Shown here piece by piece: positions 40,750-49,270 of a stretch of 64,000 bases of DNA (position 1 is the first letter of the stretch; the number at the start of each line of letters is the position of its first letter). Source of the DNA: Bacteroidales bacterium WCE2008. GTDB lineage: Bacteria; Bacteroidota; Bacteroidia; Bacteroidales; UBA932. Both the position numbers and the translations under genes were made by a program. The notes beneath the pieces are model-generated. The model was not told the origin of the DNA. It saw nothing but the letters and a program-made list of their open reading frames with translations, and made no database searches. The stretch is from contig FUZM01000005.1 of the NCBI GenBank assembly GCA_900167925.1, forward strand, positions 1-64,000. The letters are read 5' to 3'.

Positions 40750-42357
40750 TCAACGGCTTACGGAAACTATCGTGCAGCCCCAGCCGCTGTGGGCTCCGTC
40801 AAGACCGGTTGAGATTTCTTCCTCCATCCCGTCATTCCTTATAAGGGCCATGCGCTTCACGGAAGCAGAGACATCGCTGCGGCAGGCCTGCAGGTTTATG
40901 TTCCAGAGGATGTCTCCGTCGAAACATGTCTTGTCGAAAAGGATTTCGCTGACAGCATTGCGGATTCGTGGATACTGGCCGTCCGGGGACGTCGTCTCGC
41001 CATGGAACTGGGCTTGAGTCTGCATCTTTATCTGGAAATCGCCTGGAGCCGGCGCTTCTGCAAGTTCAAGACGGAATCCCTTGTATTCTCTCATGTCGAG
41101 GCCATCTCCGAGATACAGGCAGTATTCTGACCATAGATTGTCGAAACGTACATTGATGGCAGAAGGGGTGAACCCGCTCTCAGGAAGAGAATAACCGTCG
41201 CCATACCACGCCTTCAGAGCCGCCTCGGCAAGATCCGGAAAGGTCCAGTTAAGGGTCATCCGGTCCAGTCCGTCCATGAAATTGACCCAGGCGAACAGGC
41301 CGATTCCGCGCTCGCGGGCGTTATGGACAAAGAATCGCATGTATTTCGCCTGCTCTGCCCGGTCCTCGATGCTGTGGCTGTCGCCGCCGCTAGGACCGAA
41401 CTCCCCTATGACCACAGGGATTCCTTTGGATGTGAACCATTTTTCGAGCCGGCTGAACATGGCCAGATTCGTCTGTTCGCATGATGCCGTCCATTTGCCG
41501 TGGTCCGCGCCCCATAGCCATGGGTCGTAGGAATGGACCTCGACGATCAGATGGTCCTCGACGCTGTCCTTCGGGAGAGAAAAGCCCTCGAGTACGTCGT
41601 CAGGCGTTGGAGCCCATGATACCCCGCCGGAAGCGGCGGCATATGTGCTTATGATCAGGTTCCTGCCGACATTGTTGCCGCCGGTCGAGCGTACGGCCGT
41701 GACAAAGGTCGATGCGAGAGTGTCGATAGCATCATAGGCTTTCTTGTCGCGGGCGAAGTTCCAGCTGTTTTTCGAGTCCAGGATTTCATTCCAGCCTTCG
41801 AAGATCAGGCGGTCGCCGTATGAGGCGAAACGGACCGAGATCTGGCGCCAGAGAGTATCGAATTTCGGGAGGATCGAATCCATGTTTTCGAGGTCGGCAT
41901 GCAGCCACTGAGAGCCCTCTCCGGTATCATGATGGACGTTAAGTATGCAGTAGAGATTCGCGTCGAGGACGTATCCGACGACTTCTTCGACCCGGTCCAT
42001 CCACTGTATGTCGACGTTGCCGACTTCATCCATATGGTTGTACCACGTCACCGGGACTCGGATTGCGCCGAATCCGGCATCGGCCATGGCTCTTATCAGC
42101 TCGCGGGTCACACGCGGTTGTCCCCATGAAGTCTCGCTGTCCATTCCGTAAGAGGCCGTGGCATCGAGAGTGTTGACAATATTCCAGCCGAGCTTCATAT
42201 TACGGACAGCATCGGAGGCTTTTTCATGATTATCTATAAACGGGGTATCTTTTTCGGGAGTAGAATTCTTCTTATCACATCCGGAAGCAAGTACGACGGC
42301 TGTGACTACGATGATGGTAAAGTAAAGAATCTTTACTCTGATACATGGTATAAGCAT
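40750..42357 (-). CDS. GH5-family endo-beta-glucanase lipoprotein with C-terminal beta-sandwich
   Basis: A 535-residue lipoprotein (VVLASGC, Cys27). The GH5 barrel starts KLGWNIVNTLDA and contains FGAIRVPVTW, LYCILNVHHDTG, the acid/base Glu191 in LIFEGWNE, EVHSYDPW and the nucleophile Glu319 in VVIGEFGPSGG. About 150 residues follow the barrel (from LPESGFTPSAINVRF) and look like a beta-sandwich, possibly carbohydrate-binding. GH5 enzymes of this layout cut beta-1,4-glucan, xyloglucan or mannan backbones. A surface lipoprotein endoglucanase facing the susCD operon fits the first cleavage step. The subfamily was not determined. Confidence 0.9.
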   Translation of the reverse strand: MLIPCIRVKILYFTIIVVTAVVLASGCDKKNSTPEKDTPFIDNHEKASDAVRNMKLGWNIVNTLDATASYGMDSETSWGQPRVTRELIRAMADAGFGAIRVPVTWYNHMDEVGNVDIQWMDRVEEVVGYVLDANLYCILNVHHDTGEGSQWLHADLENMDSILPKFDTLWRQISVRFASYGDRLIFEGWNEILDSKNSWNFARDKKAYDAIDTLASTFVTAVRSTGGNNVGRNLIISTYAAASGGVSWAPTPDDVLEGFSLPKDSVEDHLIVEVHSYDPWLWGADHGKWTASCEQTNLAMFSRLEKWFTSKGIPVVIGEFGPSGGDSHSIEDRAEQAKYMRFFVHNARERGIGLFAWVNFMDGLDRMTLNWTFPDLAEAALKAWYGDGYSLPESGFTPSAINVRFDNLWSEYCLYLGDGLDMREYKGFRLELAEAPAPGDFQIKMQTQAQFHGETTSPDGQYPRIRNAVSEILFDKTCFDGDILWNINLQACRSDVSASVKRMALIRNDGMEEEISTGLDGAHSGWGCTIVSVSR

Positions 42358-42425
42358 AACTCGTTAAGCTAAGTTAGATTGACAGGTACGGGGTAAAGAT
42401 AGTAAAAAAACTCTTACCAGCGATA

Positions 42426-43055
42426 TTACAGTTTCTTTCTGAGGCTCCAGCTGCCGATCGTCTTTCCGTTGTATCCGAATTCGCGCTCGTCGAAGACCTG
42501 GTATCCGCGTTTTGTGTAGAAATCCAGGTTGGCTCTGGAGTTGGTGAAGAAGACTATCTGGCTTCCGCCGCGTTCGCGTATATATTCCTCCCAGTATTCC
42601 AGAAACCGGGTTCCGATTCCAGTGCCTTGCGCCTCCGGGGCCACGGTCAGGGAGCTGGCATACCATATTCCGGCTCCCGTCTTCTGATAGTCATGGCAAG
42701 GCTTCCCGGCTGCTGCATCCATGGCCAGCCAGTCGTCAATGGTTTTCCGGTCGCCGGTTCCATAGACTTTGAGCCACCCGTGAAGAAGGTATCGCAGATC
42801 CGATGGTTTCCGGTAGGTCGGGGCGTCCAGCTGAGCTACGGCCACAAGACGCCCGTCCTGTCTGGCTACGAGGTAGTCGGCGACGCTGAAGTTGGTCTTG
42901 TATTCATGCCAGATTATGGAGAACAGTACACGATGCCGGCTCTCCGCTTCCGGGAACCAGTTTGTGAAATACTCGTAGTCATCGAACGCCCTTGCCGCGA
43001 GCTCCGCCGCCTGACGCACCTCTCCACGTCTCATCTTTCCGAATTCCACCTTCAT
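42426..43055 (-). CDS. GNAT-family N-acetyltransferase
   Basis: A 209-residue cytoplasmic acetyltransferase. The acetyl-CoA site is SSLTVAPEAQGTGIGTRFLEYWEEY, with the Q/RxxGxG/A signature QGTGIG, preceded by the beta-strand GAGIWYASSL and followed by VFFTNSRANLDFYTKRGYQVF. The family acetylates amines on small molecules, antibiotics or proteins; the acceptor cannot be told. It is monocistronic on the minus strand and divergent from the transposase gene, with 108 nt between them. Confidence 0.85.
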   Translation of the reverse strand: MKVEFGKMRRGEVRQAAELAARAFDDYEYFTNWFPEAESRHRVLFSIIWHEYKTNFSVADYLVARQDGRLVAVAQLDAPTYRKPSDLRYLLHGWLKVYGTGDRKTIDDWLAMDAAAGKPCHDYQKTGAGIWYASSLTVAPEAQGTGIGTRFLEYWEEYIRERGGSQIVFFTNSRANLDFYTKRGYQVFDEREFGYNGKTIGSWSLRKKL

Positions 43056-43120
43056 CGCACTTTCTTTTTTCCTGACATTTTAATCACTTCGAATGGTTGT
43101 AAATATACTAACTATTTTTG

Positions 43121-43128
43121 TATATTTG
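43121..43128 (+). promoter_or_regulatory. -7 box before the RAYT transposase gene
   Basis: TATATTTG matches TAnnTTTG and lies 35 nt upstream of the ATG at 43164. A partial -33 (GTTG at 43096-43099) lies 21 nt upstream. Confidence 0.45.
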
Positions 43129-43163
43129 CTTCAAGTCCAGTCATTTCAGGATGAGAAAAAGAT

Positions 43164-44027
43164 ATGAAGCAGGAGATTTCTTTCTGGCTCGTTACTACCG
43201 AGCACCTTGAGGACCGAATCTGGTTCAGGGATGAAGATGATTTTAAGATTGGAATGAATTACGTGGCCGTTCAGGTAGCTATAGGGCAGGTGTTGTTGCT
43301 GGCCTTCATTCTTATGTCTAATCACGTGCATTTTGTACTGCACGGTTACTACAAAGATGCCTTGGCTTTTGTCAACGGCTTCAAGATGCGTTTTGCCAAG
43401 TATTTACGTAACAAATACGGCGCGAAGGAATTTCTGCGTGACAACGGCGTCGATATCCGTGCTCTCCCTCCAGGAGAGGAGGCTGTCGAAAGAGCTATCG
43501 CATATGTACATATGAATAGTGTCGCAGCAAATATCTGTGCCTATGCCTCACAATACCCATGGGGAAGCGGTGACGTTCTGTTCAACCGGACAATCCAGAA
43601 TGGTACTCGTGTGGACAAGATGTCGAAAAGGGAGCGTGAACGGATTTTGCACTGTTCTCTTGATATTCCGTCACATTGGATTCTCGAAAACGGATATATC
43701 CTCCCGTCTTCTTATCTGTCGGTTAAAAAAGCGGAAAGCATATTCAGGACGCCTAAAAGGATGAATTTCTTTCTTTCGTCGTCCTCTAAGGCACGCAAAA
43801 TCAAATCCGTGGAAGATGGTATCCCCTCCTTTAGGGATCAGGTCATAGCGGCTGCAATACCTGATCTGTGCATGACTCTATATGGACGATCTTCTCTGAC
43901 CGGACTATCTACTGAAGAAATGGTCGAAGTGCTCCGACAGATACGTTACAGGTTCTCATCCAACGTCAATCAGATTGCCCGAGTGACCGGGCTCTCCTAC
44001 GCTGAAGCGGCAAGGTTGCTTGACTAG
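43164..44027 (+). mobile_element. RAYT: REP-associated tyrosine transposase, IS200-like Y1 family
   Basis: This is a coding gene for a 287-residue single-strand transposase. The HUH metal motif is SNHVHFVL with His54 and His56; a candidate catalytic Tyr is Tyr80 in FKMRFAKYL. The RAYT signature AYVHMNSVAANICAYASQYPWGSG follows at about residue 112, and the C-terminus ends in a helix-turn-helix (NQIARVTGLSYAEAARLL) seen in RAYT subgroups. These domesticated enzymes act on REP hairpins scattered in the genome rather than moving themselves as ordinary insertion sequences. Two such hairpins lie directly after the stop codon. The gene is intact and has a promoter box, so it is probably expressed. 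Confidence 0.88.
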
Positions 44028-44029
44028 GT

Positions 44030-44064
44030 GCGGTCATCGTCCTGAAAACACGGACGATAACCGC
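44030..44064 (+). repeat. REP-like hairpin 1 downstream of RAYT
   Basis: GCGGT (44030-44034) pairs with ACCGC (44060-44064), then one mismatch, then ATCGTCC (44036-44042) pairs with GGACGAT (44052-44058); the 9-nt loop contains GAAAACA. Total 35 nt. It begins 2 nt after the transposase stop codon. Confidence 0.85.
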
Positions 44065-44080
44065 AAAAACGACCTCAAAC

Positions 44081-44115
44081 GCGGGCATCGTCCGGAAAAC
44101 ATGGACGATACCCGC
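44081..44115 (+). repeat. REP-like hairpin 2 downstream of RAYT
   Basis: This has the same 35-nt architecture and orientation as the first hairpin, 16 nt away. The outer stem is GCGGG (44081-44085) with CCCGC (44111-44115), so one base pair has changed from T-A to G-C in both strands, and the inner stem ATCGTCC/GGACGAT and the GAAAACA loop are unchanged. The compensating change shows the structure is selected. Confidence 0.85.
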
Positions 44116-44146
44116 ACACTAATGTAAACTGAGAAAAAACAAAATG

Positions 44147-44716
44147 TCAAAACAGTTGAGAAATCAGCATGTTCATCTTCTTCTTGAGTTTCTTAACAAT
44201 AGGAAGGAGTATTACGATTTCCGTAAACAGTATTCCTGCGGTAAGGCCTACCCCGACATCTACGAGCCAGTTGGAAAACGCTCCTGACGGCAACATATAT
44301 TTTCCTACCGGGACGCATATCAGGAAAGCGATTGCGGCAATCAATGAGAGTCCCATAAGATTCTTGATGTGATAATTGTAGGCCTTGTTAGTAAGGCGCA
44401 GTTTTGCTGCGACGTTTCCTTCTCCTTCGAAAGGACCCGAGGATGCCGCCCTCTTCCAATAGATCTTGCTCTTCCACTGGTGGACGAATTTATCTCCGCA
44501 GGTATTCCTGAAAGCGACATAATCTTCGCCAGACAGGCCCTTCTTCTCATCGAAATCAATCTGAAAGATCTCTTCTCCCGGAGCACAGGCATTGAATCTA
44601 TAGATCACCCCATTCGTATGCCAGAAGCACCATCCGGCCTTAGACATATCGTTGAGCCATTTTTCCTCCTTGTCAAAATCGACAAACCACCTTAGCGCAA
44701 ATTTCTTTGTTTTCAT
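44147..44716 (-). CDS. DUF2812-domain membrane protein
   Basis: A 189-residue protein. The N-terminal soluble part (FALRWFVDFDKEEKWLNDMS, AGWCFWHTNGVIYRF) is DUF2812, followed by two transmembrane helices at about residues 122-140 and 152-174. Genes of this family are regularly found beside PadR-type repressors, as here (5-nt gap). The product is a membrane protein whose function is not established; a role in envelope stress or antimicrobial response has been proposed for such pairs. It converges on the transposase gene with the REP hairpins between. Confidence 0.82.
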   Translation of the reverse strand: MKTKKFALRWFVDFDKEEKWLNDMSKAGWCFWHTNGVIYRFNACAPGEEIFQIDFDEKKGLSGEDYVAFRNTCGDKFVHQWKSKIYWKRAASSGPFEGEGNVAAKLRLTNKAYNYHIKNLMGLSLIAAIAFLICVPVGKYMLPSGAFSNWLVDVGVGLTAGILFTEIVILLPIVKKLKKKMNMLISQLF

Positions 44717-44721
44717 AACCG

Positions 44722-45042
44722 TTATCGTTTAATATAGTTTCTCCCATTTTTAACCAGTTCTTCAAGACGCTCAAGTTCCTCGACCAGAGCGGCTTTCCCC
44801 GCGTCTGTTATCAAGTACATCTTACGACGTCCATCATTTTCTGCAGACTCCCCGGCCGGCATGATCCATCCCTTGTCCAGAAGATTGGATATTGCGCCGT
44901 AAAGGGTACCTGCTGAAAGAATAAGCCGACCCTTACTTAATGTAGAGGTCCTTTGCATGATTCCATAGCCATGAAGCGGCTCCTGGAGGGCCAGGAGGAT
45001 ATAGAAGATCGCTTCTGTCAGAGCTGTATTCATGTTACTCAT
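44722..45042 (-). CDS. PadR-family transcriptional regulator
   Basis: A 106-residue winged-helix repressor: AIFYILLALQEPLHGYGIMQ, LILSAGTLYGAISNLLDKGWI and RRKMYLITDAGKAALVEEL are standard PadR blocks. The start at 45042 or three codons later is equally plausible. It is the first gene of the operon with DUF2812, and its promoter is overlaid by inverted repeats, which fits autoregulation released by a ligand or stress. The controlled target is most simply the DUF2812 membrane protein. Confidence 0.9.
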   Translation of the reverse strand: MSNMNTALTEAIFYILLALQEPLHGYGIMQRTSTLSKGRLILSAGTLYGAISNLLDKGWIMPAGESAENDGRRKMYLITDAGKAALVEELERLEELVKNGRNYIKR

Positions 45043-45062
45043 AATAATATATTGTTAAACGT

Positions 45063-45110
45063 TATATCGTATGCCGATACAAAGGTAGACGATATATTTG
45101 AAAAAACAAA
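45063..45110 (-). promoter_or_regulatory. padR operon promoter with candidate PadR operators
   Basis: On the minus strand TTTG (45110-45107), exactly 19 nt, then TACCTTTG (45087-45080) gives a perfect Bacteroidota promoter. Directly after the -7 box lies TATCG-N5-CGATA (45065-45079), and a wider inverted pair TATATCG (45063-45069) and CGATATA (45090-45096) brackets the -7 element. These are likely binding sites of the PadR protein itself. Confidence 0.7.
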
Positions 45111-45151
45111 TTATTTTCAAAAAAATTTTGGGGGAACTGAGTCAGGAAGAG

Positions 45152-46189
45152 CTATATAACCTTTTTGACTCCCGGAATCATTCGTACAAGCCACGTGAAC
45201 ACGAACGAAATCACCGTGCTTACTATACCGATAAAGAAGAACTTTCCAAGCGCGCCCATCCAAACACCGTCCGTAGCATTCTGCAGCGCGAGCATCAGTA
45301 TCATATGGAATATATAGGCGCCGTATGACTGTGCAGAGCACCAGCGCAAGAAGCGTCCGCTGACATTGGCATATTCGCGGAACAGCCACAGCAGGCCGAA
45401 CGAAATGAATATGCACATCAGCGACTCATAGATGCCGAACCAACGCCATACGAAAAGGTTCCATGAACCGTCGCCACGGACATAGTTGCCGATAACGAAA
45501 AGAGCGCCCAGGACAAGCGACGCGATGCCCACACGGTTGCTCATGTTTTCGAGCCATCCGCACCGGCCCGCCAGCACACCAATGACAAACATCATTACAT
45601 ACTGCAGATAATGAGCCGGCTCGAGCGGCATCGGAATGATCCCGAACGGCCATATCCAATGATCCTGCGGACTGACCTGACGAATGAAATAGCTGCCGAT
45701 ACCCATCACGAGTCCAGTCGCCAACAGTCCCCAAAACGGGATCCGTCGTACATGGCTATTGCCCATCGGCGGAACGAAACAGCGGATCAGCGCATAGAAG
45801 AGGCAGAATACCAACAAGCTTTCCACGAACCACATATGTCCAATCTCCAATTTGCCTGACAATACAATCATAAGTCCGCCCATCACGACCAGAGGAATAC
45901 CTAGCCTGACGAGTTTCTTCCGGACGAAAGTCCTTCCGCCATGTCTGTCGTAGCTCCTCGGGACAAAGTAGCCAGAGATCAAGAAATATAGTCCCATGAA
46001 AAAGCTGGCATTGGTCGAAAAGAAGTGCCAGATCCAAGGTAGCGTTTCAGCAGGATTGCTCGGCATATACGCCCAGCCCCCGCCTTGCCCATAAGCCTGA
46101 CCCGCGTGGTGAAAGATTACCAGGACCGTCAGGAAAACCTTTACATTGTCAAGATAAGACAGTCGGTTTGCATTTGCGTTTGTTTCCAT
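45152..46189 (-). CDS. Acyltransferase 3-type membrane acyltransferase
   Basis: A 345-residue integral membrane protein with about ten helices. It starts RLSYLDNVKVFLTVLVIFHHAGQA, with the His pair of the acyltransferase-3 fold (FHH), followed by FFMGLYFLISGYFVPRSYDRHG and KKLVRLGIPL, all family landmarks. Members transfer acetyl or succinyl groups to glycans, glycolipids or other envelope molecules. It is 27 nt downstream of the membrane protein gene ending at 46217 and is followed by the padR promoter, not a clear terminator. Acceptor unknown. Confidence 0.85.
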   Translation of the reverse strand: METNANANRLSYLDNVKVFLTVLVIFHHAGQAYGQGGGWAYMPSNPAETLPWIWHFFSTNASFFMGLYFLISGYFVPRSYDRHGGRTFVRKKLVRLGIPLVVMGGLMIVLSGKLEIGHMWFVESLLVFCLFYALIRCFVPPMGNSHVRRIPFWGLLATGLVMGIGSYFIRQVSPQDHWIWPFGIIPMPLEPAHYLQYVMMFVIGVLAGRCGWLENMSNRVGIASLVLGALFVIGNYVRGDGSWNLFVWRWFGIYESLMCIFISFGLLWLFREYANVSGRFLRWCSAQSYGAYIFHMILMLALQNATDGVWMGALGKFFFIGIVSTVISFVFTWLVRMIPGVKKVI

Positions 46190-46216
46190 AATACGTTAAT
46201 TATAATTAGTAAATTA

Positions 46217-46747
46217 TTATTGGATTGCCTTACATTCCATATATAGGAGGAATGAAAAAAGCAGTTCGATTAAAACCATCACCGCGGCAAGCACAGCCGG
46301 CGGGAAAAGCAGCCCGATGCCGAGAGAAAGAATAGGTACAACAATGGAGACTACCAGATATGTTCTGGATTTATAGAGCCATGAGAAAGGCATAAGATGA
46401 GCGCCAAAGATCATGGCATAGACCATCAGCATCTTATTGGGAACGGCGGCGAACACCCACATTACGATCAGGATATACAGCATCTGATTTATGCTGAAGA
46501 TAATGCCGGCCTTGGTAAGCGGATTCCCCTTGCCTTCAAAATCTATCTTGAGGGCTTTCGCAAGTCCCCACGCCAAAGGGAACAAGACCGCCGAACTGCA
46601 GAATGTGATAAGATTTTTCGTTTCTATGCTGAAAGGAGTCAGATGCGCGACAAGGATAATCCCCCATATGACAACGGAAGCCATGATAAAGTGCAGGCCC
46701 TTTTTCTGACGTCTCGCACAATCCTTCTGTAATTCGCTCAGTTCCAT
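46217..46747 (-). CDS. Multi-pass membrane protein, DUF7010-like
   Basis: A 176-residue protein with a short amphipathic N-terminus (MELSELQKDCARRQKKG) and six hydrophobic helices (IMASVVIWGIILVAHL, FCSSAVLFPLAWGLAKAL, AVLAAVMVLIELLFSFLLY). It resembles the DUF7010 family by layout and by the N-terminal motif; this is from memory and is not certain. A TATATTTG-like -7 box lies about 25 nt upstream on the minus strand. It may be co-transcribed with the acyltransferase gene downstream. Confidence 0.65.
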   Translation of the reverse strand: MELSELQKDCARRQKKGLHFIMASVVIWGIILVAHLTPFSIETKNLITFCSSAVLFPLAWGLAKALKIDFEGKGNPLTKAGIIFSINQMLYILIVMWVFAAVPNKMLMVYAMIFGAHLMPFSWLYKSRTYLVVSIVVPILSLGIGLLFPPAVLAAVMVLIELLFSFLLYMECKAIQ

Positions 46748-46874
46748 AATTATCTGTTAATTAACGGTCAAATATAGAATTTTTTCCTGTTGATTTCAAA
46801 AAATTTATAAAGAGCCTCGGCGTCGCTTTCCAACCAAGGCCGCAACAGTATTCTATCGTTTTCCATAAAGCAAT

Positions 46875-46919
46875 TATAACAAAAATAGAGGATTCCCTTT
46901 CAGAAATCCTCTATAGTAG
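46875..46919 (-). repeat. Left copy of a tRNA-terminator direct repeat flanking the DUF5674 cassette
   Basis: The segment matches 47652-47700, with 29 identical bases at 46887-46915 that form the hairpin AGAGGATT/AATCCTCT plus AT-rich flanks. The right copy has an additional TATA before the final GTAG. The rest of the 213-nt interval 46748-46960 is AT-rich with no gene I can support. Confidence 0.8.
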
Positions 46920-46960
46920 ACCATACACTCCTGTATAGGACCTCCGCTTCAACGAAGGGC

Positions 46961-47290
46961 TTATGATAATTTAGCAAACTTGTCTAGATACCTGTTGAAA
47001 GCGGCCAGTTCGGAAAGATCTCTTTCAAGGTACGCTTTGCAGTAAAGTTCCCTGAAACGGCAGAGTTCCTCTAGCAAGGCTGAACGAAGCATCGGGGAAG
47101 CATCTGAACGACCATATTTTATGGTAAGGTCTACGAGCTCCTGAAGACGGGCGAAAGCACTTTCGGCCCTGGAATCTTTCCCAGCCTCCAGCGCCCGATA
47201 GATACGGGAAGTCTCGCTGCCGATGTTTGCCATCTGCTGCGGGAACGTCAATTGGGCCCAACGGCCATTTTCAAGAACTTGATGCTGCAT
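46961..47290 (-). CDS. Small helical protein paired with DUF5674
   Basis: A 109-residue protein starting MQHQVLENGRWAQLTFPQQM, mostly helical and charged (IGSETSRIYRALEAGKDSRAESA, RALEAGK, ELCRFRELYCKAYLERDLS). I recall similar proteins beside DUF5674 genes in other phyla but know no function. Its start codon shares one base with the stop of the DUF5674 gene (TAATG), implying translational coupling. Signal peptide and membrane helices are absent. The pair is enclosed by direct repeats. Confidence 0.65.
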   Translation of the reverse strand: MQHQVLENGRWAQLTFPQQMANIGSETSRIYRALEAGKDSRAESAFARLQELVDLTIKYGRSDASPMLRSALLEELCRFRELYCKAYLERDLSELAAFNRYLDKFAKLS

Positions 47291-47631
47291 TATTCAGTAA
47301 TGAACTTGCCAACGATGCTTGCAATCCTCTCTCTCACATCCTTATCCAGCACATCTCTGGAAGGATTGCCCTGCCAGGAACGGATGTTAATGAGGGAATC
47401 GTACTCGATAAAATCATCCCCCATCTCATCTGGATACAGGTTAAATCCCCACAATGAGGTTTGCTCCGAGCCGTTTTCAAGCATCATTCTTTCCAAATCG
47501 GCGTGCAAATCCGCATCAATGGCCAGCAGGCCTTTCTCCACATCTGCGACACACTTAATCATGTCTCCAAACGTGTTGGCGGCATACTTTTTCAATTCGG
47601 CTCTAGATATAGGATGCTCCAAGATAATCAT
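47290..47631 (-). CDS. DUF5674-family protein
   Basis: A 113-residue cytoplasmic protein. MIILEHPISRAELKKYAANTFG, MIKCVADVEKGLLAIDADLHAD, LWGFNLYPDE and YDSLINIRSWQGNPSRDV match the pattern I recall for DUF5674. No function is known. It is translationally coupled to the following gene. The family is otherwise frequent in candidate-phyla genomes, so horizontal acquisition is plausible. It stands between a tRNA terminator and its duplicate. Confidence 0.75.
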   Translation of the reverse strand: MIILEHPISRAELKKYAANTFGDMIKCVADVEKGLLAIDADLHADLERMMLENGSEQTSLWGFNLYPDEMGDDFIEYDSLINIRSWQGNPSRDVLDKDVRERIASIVGKFITE

Positions 47632-47651
47632 CGTAAACCTGTTTTTGCAAA

Positions 47652-47700
47652 TATAACAAAAAAAGAGGATTCCCTTTCAGAAATCCTCTATATATAGTAG
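47652..47700 (-). terminator. Intrinsic terminator of tRNA-fMet; right copy of the direct repeat
   Basis: On the minus strand AGAGGATT (47689-47682) pairs with AATCCTCT (47671-47664) over a 10-nt loop, followed by a run of seven T, directly after the tRNA 3' end. The last three bases of the tRNA lie within the repeated unit. The same element recurs at 46875-46919. Confidence 0.85.
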
Positions 47701-47770
47701 CGGGGGAAGGACTCGAACCTCCGGCCTCCGGGTTATGAGCCCGACGAGCTACCAACTGCTCTACCCCGCG
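47698..47770 (-). tRNA. Initiator tRNA-Met (CAT anticodon)
   Basis: A 73-nt cloverleaf on the minus strand with CTCATAA anticodon loop. Initiator features: three G-C pairs (GGG/CCC) adjacent to the anticodon loop and an unpaired 1-72 position (C opposite T). The CCA end is not encoded. It starts 14 nt downstream of its -7 box and ends at a terminator. Confidence 0.93.
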
Positions 47771-47784
47771 ATGTTTTGGGACTG

Positions 47785-47815
47785 CAAAGGTAAGCATTAT
47801 TTTTTTAACTGCAAA
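47785..47815 (-). promoter_or_regulatory. tRNA-fMet promoter
   Basis: On the minus strand TTTG (47815-47812), 19-nt spacer, TACCTTTG (47792-47785). This matches the Bacteroidota consensus exactly and is identical in layout to three other promoters in the window. Confidence 0.8.
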
Positions 47816-47852
47816 TTTTTTTTGAAAATCTGCCTCCGGATAGCGTCCGAGG

Positions 47853-49253
47853 CTACCTGACAAACGCCAGAATACCCGCAATATCGTCCTTAGAGAACTG
47901 CTTCTGCTCTCCCGAAGCAAGATTCTTGACATTGATCACACCGGCAGCGACCTCGTCTCCTCCCGTGATGGACAGGAACGGGATGGCCTTGCGGTCCGCA
48001 TAGTCAAACTGTTTCTTGAGCTTGGTGGAGTCCGGATATATCTCGCATGCGAGGCCGGCCTCACGAAGAGCCCTCGCAACAGGGATGATATACGGAAGCA
48101 CCGTGGAATCCATGTTTGCGAACAGCAGAGTGGTAGAGCTGCGGAGGCCCTCAGGGAACTTCTCAAGGCCCTTGAGCACATCGTAGATACGGTCTGCGCC
48201 AAAGGAAATGCCGACACCTGACATGTCCGGGAGACCGAAAATGCCGGTAAGGTTGTCATACCTTCCGCCGCCGCAGATACTTCCGATCGGGAAGTCGCAG
48301 GCCTTCACCTCGAAGATGGCTCCGGTATAATAATTCAGACCGCGGGCGAGAGAAAGGTCTATCTCGACCTTCTGGCTTACGCCGGCGGCATCGATAAGGC
48401 CGAAGAGTTCCTCAAGCTCATCAAGTCCCTTGAGACCGGTCTCAGACACGACGCCCGAAGCAGAGCCTCCGTTCATGAGTCCGCGCATCACGGCGATCTT
48501 CTCAGCCTCAGTGCCGGAAAGAGAAAGGATAGGCTCGATCACGGCCACGGCCTCCGGGGTCAGTCCCCTCTCGATCATCTCCTCCTTGACGGCATCAAGG
48601 CCTATCTTGTCGAGCTTGTCGATAGCGACGGTGATATCCACCACCTTGTCCGGGAATCCGGCTATCTCGGCGAATCCGGTCAGCACCTTGCGGTTGTTTA
48701 TCTTGATGAGCACATTGATGCCGAACTTGGTGAACACCCTGTCCACGATCTGCACGAGCTCGAGCTCATTCACCTGCGAGCGGCTTCCGATTACGTCGGC
48801 ATCGCACTGGTAGAACTCACGGTAACGGCCCTTCTGAGGACGGTCAGCACGCCATACAGGCTGTATCTGGAAACGCTTGTACGGGAATGAAATCTCATTC
48901 TGGTGCTGAACCACGTAACGGGCGAACGGAACGGTCAGGTCATACCTGAGTCCCTTCTCGCACACTTCCTTGGTAAGACCGGCATTGTCTATGCCTTCCT
49001 CCGAACGGAATGCATCGAGATTGACTTTGCCGAAGGCGTCTCCGGAATTCAGGATACGGAAAAGCAGCTTATCGCCTTCGTCTCCATACTTTCCGAGCAG
49101 CGTAGAAAGGTTCTCCATGGCCGGAGTCTCAATCTGCGCATAGCCATAGGTCTTGAACACGCTCTTGATCGTGTCGAATATATAATTCCTCTCGGCCATC
49201 TCCTGCTGGCCGAAGTCTCTTGTTCCTTTTGGTATCGATGGTTTCTGTGCCAT
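47853..49253 (-). CDS. hisS: Histidyl-tRNA synthetase
   Basis: A 466-residue class II synthetase that charges tRNA-His. It begins [20 protein letters not shown], has motif 1 region [20 protein letters not shown], motif 2 [23 protein letters not shown], the histidine-specific [13 protein letters not shown], and motif 3 [21 protein letters not shown], with a C-terminal anticodon-binding domain ([21 protein letters not shown]). Length and motifs are normal. It is divergent from sppA, 67 nt away, with -7 boxes for both in between. Confidence 0.96.
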   Translation of the reverse strand: MAQKPSIPKGTRDFGQQEMAERNYIFDTIKSVFKTYGYAQIETPAMENLSTLLGKYGDEGDKLLFRILNSGDAFGKVNLDAFRSEEGIDNAGLTKEVCEKGLRYDLTVPFARYVVQHQNEISFPYKRFQIQPVWRADRPQKGRYREFYQCDADVIGSRSQVNELELVQIVDRVFTKFGINVLIKINNRKVLTGFAEIAGFPDKVVDITVAIDKLDKIGLDAVKEEMIERGLTPEAVAVIEPILSLSGTEAEKIAVMRGLMNGGSASGVVSETGLKGLDELEELFGLIDAAGVSQKVEIDLSLARGLNYYTGAIFEVKACDFPIGSICGGGRYDNLTGIFGLPDMSGVGISFGADRIYDVLKGLEKFPEGLRSSTTLLFANMDSTVLPYIIPVARALREAGLACEIYPDSTKLKKQFDYADRKAIPFLSITGGDEVAAGVINVKNLASGEQKQFSKDDIAGILAFVR

Positions 49254-49270
49254 AATGTCTATTTATCCTG

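Noticed and set aside
44030..44115. The two hairpins as a CRISPR array
   Set aside because: Only two units, a 16-nt spacer and strong internal dyad with loop conservation; no cas genes. They fit REP elements next to a RAYT.
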